Below, one piece after another: positions 61,874-64,000 of a DNA stretch of 64,000 nucleotides. Position numbers and translations under genes: made by a program. Under the pieces are notes generated by a model. It had not been told where the DNA came from. It did no database searches and saw only the letters and a list, made by a program, of their open reading frames with translations. The first letter of the stretch is position 1; each line of letters opens with the position of its first letter. This DNA comes from Mucilaginibacter sp. UR6-1 (GTDB lineage Bacteria > Bacteroidota > Bacteroidia > Sphingobacteriales > Sphingobacteriaceae), in assembly GCF_020880975.1 (NCBI RefSeq), contig NZ_JAJIWP010000004.1, forward strand, positions 124,001-188,000, read 5' to 3'.

Positions 61874-62353
61874 TTATTCGTTTGCCTTGGTAACGGTTTT
61901 TGTTTCGTTACCAAAAGTATCTGTTGAAATTTTTATAGTTTTTACAGGTTGACCATTTTGGGTAACGGTGATTATTTTATTATCAAAAATATCCTTTGAC
62001 GTTTGGATTGATGTTCCATCAGTATATCTTGTAGTTTTATCTCCAAACACATTAACTTCTTTTAATAAGGAATAGGCTTGGGTTGATTGCCCATCAGGCG
62101 TGGTGGTCTTTTTCGTGGTATTACCAAAGCTGTTTGTTTTAATTTCAGTTACGCTGTTATCACTCTCGGTTACAGTTACAATCTTATCACCAAAAATATT
62201 GGTTGATTTTTTAACTGAAGACCCATCATTGTAAGTAGTAATAGTATCACCAAACACGTTTACATTGGTTGATATAGTGCGGATTTGCGCATTAGCGGTA
62301 CACAGTCCGTTAACAAAAAGCAACAGCAATAGAAAGAGTCTTTTTATGGTCAT
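61874..62353 (-). CDS. Exported protein with repeated FGD motifs, unknown
   Basis: A 159-residue protein from the start at 62353 (MTIKRLFLLL), which gives a good signal peptide ending NAQ near residue 23; the frame is open 17 codons further upstream. The mature part is built of about six repeats of roughly 20-25 residues, each with an NVFGD- or FGN-like core followed by TxxxxDGxS or related residues (VNVFGDTITTYNDGSS, TNIFGDKIVTVTE, VNVFGDKTTRYTDGTS). I know no family. The short beta-rich repeats look like an elongated or beta-solenoid structure (inference). Confidence 0.75.
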   Translation of the reverse strand: MTIKRLFLLLLLFVNGLCTANAQIRTISTNVNVFGDTITTYNDGSSVKKSTNIFGDKIVTVTESDNSVTEIKTNSFGNTTKKTTTPDGQSTQAYSLLKEVNVFGDKTTRYTDGTSIQTSKDIFDNKIITVTQNGQPVKTIKISTDTFGNETKTVTKANE

Positions 62354-62413
62354 AGGTTGAGTGTTATTTAGCATTGACAAGAAATAATACAAAGAGTTTA
62401 ACACCTACGCGCA

Positions 62414-62445
62414 TAAAAAAAGCCACTTGCTGTCTGCAAGTAGCT
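62414..62445 (-). terminator. Terminator of tRNA-Pro
   Basis: On the minus strand AGCTACTTGC pairs with GCAAGTGGCT (one G-U), followed by seven T (62414-62420). It lies 13 bases after the tRNA. Confidence 0.8.
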
Positions 62446-62457
62446 TTACACAAAGCG

Positions 62458-62531
62458 TCGGGATGAGAGGATTCGAACCTCCGACCTCCAGCACCCCATG
62501 CTGGCGCGATACCGGGCTACGCTACATCCCG
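62458..62531 (-). tRNA. tRNA-Pro (anticodon GGG)
   Basis: A 74-nt cloverleaf on the minus strand. The acceptor CGGGATG/CATCCCG closes fully, with discriminator A; the anticodon stem CCAGC/GCTGG holds the loop ATGGGGT, so the anticodon is GGG. The T arm GGAGG-TTCGAAT-CCTCT is standard. No CCA is encoded. It reads CCC and, by wobble, CCU. Confidence 0.95.
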
Positions 62532-62680
62532 AAGATTGGAAAAACCTTCAAACTGTCTTTGTAATCGTTTATCTACCAGTCAGATAATACAATCAGAGCT
62601 TGGTGATCGAAATGATTAATTACTTAGTTAATTTAGCTGATAGAGATTGGTAGTACACAAAGTCGTACACAGCTAAAGTG

Positions 62681-62688
62681 CAAATATA
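62681..62688 (-). promoter_or_regulatory. Candidate promoter -7 element for tRNA-Pro
   Basis: TATATTTG on the minus strand is a perfect TAnnTTTG element, about 150 bases upstream of the tRNA. A TTTC at a suitable distance upstream could serve as -33. The leader would be long, so this is uncertain. Confidence 0.4.
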
Positions 62689-63219
62689 AATTTTGGTATT
62701 GAGTTTCGAAATGTTGTTTTAAACTATCTTGATAGTATTTCAAAGTTCCTACTTTCATAAGCGTTTAATGTTTTAAGTGAATAATAATTATAAAGCCCTT
62801 ACAGGTTTTAAATAGAACTAAAAGCAAGGAGGAACGAAATAAATGTAGGGCTGTGGAGAGGTTGTGTTTATGTCGTAGTTCCTTGCCTTGTGTTCTGAAT
62901 AAGCCCTAACTTTGCGGCTATAATTATTCTTCACTAATTCCAATTAATAATCATGATTTTTTCTAATATCTACTTTATAGAGGTAAGTAATTTTTGTGAT
63001 TTCAATTGAGTTGAAAATTCTATTTTCAAAGAACAAACTTGTTCCAGAAATGGTGCTTTGTGCGGAGTAGCGTGGGTTTATGCTGGAAGCTCTTGTATGC
63101 TATAGCAGCTATGAGCGCAGCTTTGCTGAATAATTATACACTTCACTTCCTTCTTAATTCTTAATTCAGAAATATTCAATTTATTTACTTTATAGCAATT
63201 TAATTTCGTTAGTCAATGT

Positions 63220-63244
63220 TACTTATAGTCTTTGGCGTATAGTC
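63220..63244 (+). promoter_or_regulatory. Pair of C-box operators for the controller protein
   Basis: Two boxes with the half-site AGTC on the right: TACTTATAGTC (63220-63230; ACT-TAT-AGT is palindromic) and a second, weaker box ending TATAGTC (63238-63244). The start-to-start distance is 14 bases. This is the layout of the ACTnnnAGT C-boxes of known restriction-modification controllers. They lie 22 bases upstream of the controller start. Confidence 0.7.
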
Positions 63245-63266
63245 TACATTCTATCATCTTTACAAG

Positions 63267-63476
63267 ATGGAAATCAGATCCAAGGTTGGCAATAGAATTA
63301 AGGAAATACGTGAAAATAATGGCATTTCCCAGAAAGATTTGTCTTATGCGGCAGACTTAGATAGAAGTTATATTGCGAGTGTTGAAAACGGTCAGCGAAA
63401 TATCTCCATTGTCAATTTAGAAAAAATTTCCCAGGCATTTAAAATCACTTTAAGCGAATTATTTCAAGGAATATGA
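63267..63476 (+). CDS. XRE-family helix-turn-helix controller (C) protein
   Basis: A 69-residue DNA-binding protein. The helix-turn-helix SQKDLSYAADLDRSYIASVENGQRNIS is typical of the C-protein branch of the XRE family, with the recognition helix RSYIASVE. C proteins bind C-boxes next to their own promoter and delay the endonuclease until methylation is complete. Its stop overlaps the endonuclease start (ATGA), so the two are co-translated. GC content is lower than in the core genes to the left. Confidence 0.9.
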   Translation: MEIRSKVGNRIKEIRENNGISQKDLSYAADLDRSYIASVENGQRNISIVNLEKISQAFKITLSELFQGI

Positions 63477-64000
63477 AGATAAAGATTCCTAATGCGCAAG
63501 TACAAGAGCTACTTTCAGGCAAGAAATATGACTATCTGAAATATGCCACTCAGATTATGAACTTGGCAAATCAAAATGCACAGGGAACGAGGCCAAAGGT
63601 TGTTGGACAAATGAGTGACCTTATTCAACAATTTGATGGGAGTTCACTCGCCGACTGGGAAAGATGGTATCTCGAAAGCTATCCTACCGCTATAGATGAT
63701 GCTTCTGATAAAGTATGGGAAATGATTAAGGCTTTTCAGGAAAATATTCAAAAAATTGACAGGGATATAGTAAAGCAGTGGATTGAAGAACTTGTGATCG
63801 TAAAAACATTTGCAGGCTTAAAATTTCAACAGGCGATTTTAAAAGCTGTAGCGAATAACTATAACAAAGATTATAGATTAGCTACTCCTGAAGAAGAAAG
63901 CAAAGGCATTGATGGTGTTATTGGTAATTTGTCCGTAAGTATCAAGCCTGTTACTTATAAAGCCAAATTAGGATTAAATGAAGTAATTGACATACCCATT
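63473..64000 (+). CDS. MjaI-family type II restriction endonuclease (incomplete, cut by window end)
   Basis: The first 176 residues of a protein that continues past the window. It reads from ATG at 63473. From memory, the stretch LANQNAQGTRPKVVGQMSDLIQ is the most distinctive part of the MjaI family. WERWYLESYPTAIDDASDKVWEMI and GIDGVIGNLSVSIKP fit a PD-(D/E)xK nuclease core (Asp, then VSIKP). MjaI itself cuts CTAG; the target here is not proved. A methyltransferase must lie outside the window, most likely downstream. Placed as C-R with a 4-base overlap. Confidence 0.78.
   Translation, partial: MKIKIPNAQVQELLSGKKYDYLKYATQIMNLANQNAQGTRPKVVGQMSDLIQQFDGSSLADWERWYLESYPTAIDDASDKVWEMIKAFQENIQKIDRDIVKQWIEELVIVKTFAGLKFQQAILKAVANNYNKDYRLATPEEESKGIDGVIGNLSVSIKPVTYKAKLGLNEVIDIPI

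Larger units (their letters stand above)
62532..63266. other. 735-base AT-rich gap without a recognised gene
   Basis: I see no convincing coding frame. The left part contains the promoter-like element for the tRNA (62681-62688). An imperfect inverted repeat (GCAAGGAGGAAC near 62824 and GTTCCTTGC near 62878) and a degenerate AT-rich middle follow. The right end carries the C-boxes of the restriction locus. It may be the scar of an insertion. Confidence 0.5.

Noticed and set aside
62458..63476. tRNA-Pro as attachment site of an integrated element carrying the restriction genes
   Set aside because: The restriction genes lie on the 5' side of the tRNA; no integrase and no repeated tRNA 3' end were seen.

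Overview
The window looks like chromosome of a member of the Bacteroidota, family Sphingobacteriaceae, most likely Mucilaginibacter or a close relative (inference from gene content, not from a database search). The signs are gene orders I know from the phylum (ftsX-DUF3098-uppP-truB-ribF; rpmB-rpmG-DUF4295-ftsY-rimO-bshC), TonB-dependent receptors with N-terminal carboxypeptidase-regulatory-like domains, a type IX secretion C-terminal domain on a subtilase, TAnnTTTG-type promoters and few Shine-Dalgarno sequences.

Layout. 1-9 kb: an outer-membrane-type small protein, a secreted S8 peptidase, a DEAD-box RNA helicase, a threonine dehydrogenase-type SDR, aspartate-semialdehyde dehydrogenase, a PfpI/DJ-1 protein and a DUF2157 membrane protein. 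9-19 kb: ribF, truB, uppP, DUF3098, ftsX, an ABC exporter, truA, DUF4293 and acs. 19-25 kb: L28, L33, a 53-residue DUF4295 gene, ftsY, rimO, bshC and an AT-rich membrane protein. 25-30 kb: a probable thiamine operon (TonB receptor, PnuC-type transporter, acyl-CoA dehydrogenase-like flavoprotein) led by a clear TPP riboswitch. 30-43 kb: a ligase-associated DEXH helicase, an M16 peptidase, an esterase, a GH53 galactanase, Ku, a DUF892 protein, a 51-residue membrane protein and an M61 peptidase. 43-49 kb: a complete RND tripartite efflux operon, then a lone receiver domain translationally coupled to an N-acetylglucosamine-type kinase. 49-56 kb: lnt, rsmI, a YebC protein and a siderophore receptor with two palindromic operators. 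56-62 kb: a DUF1800/DUF1501 pair, a DUF6807/Gfo-Idh-MocA pair and a repeat protein. 62-64 kb: tRNA-Pro(GGG), a gene-poor AT-rich stretch, and the start of a restriction-modification locus (controller protein, then a MjaI-type endonuclease cut by the window end).

A second layer runs through the window: at least four families of short palindromic repeats. They lie between genes as single, nested and tandem copies. One GC-rich family (core like CCCCTTCAGGGG) also appears inside truA, inside the ABC exporter gene, at the truA stop codon and inside the apical stem of the TPP riboswitch. I see no CRISPR array, prophage, transposase or rRNA operon. The observations most worth following are the riboswitch operon with its unexplained flavoprotein, the repeat insertions in coding and RNA sequence, the paired operators at the siderophore receptor, and the C-box-controlled restriction locus at the right edge.
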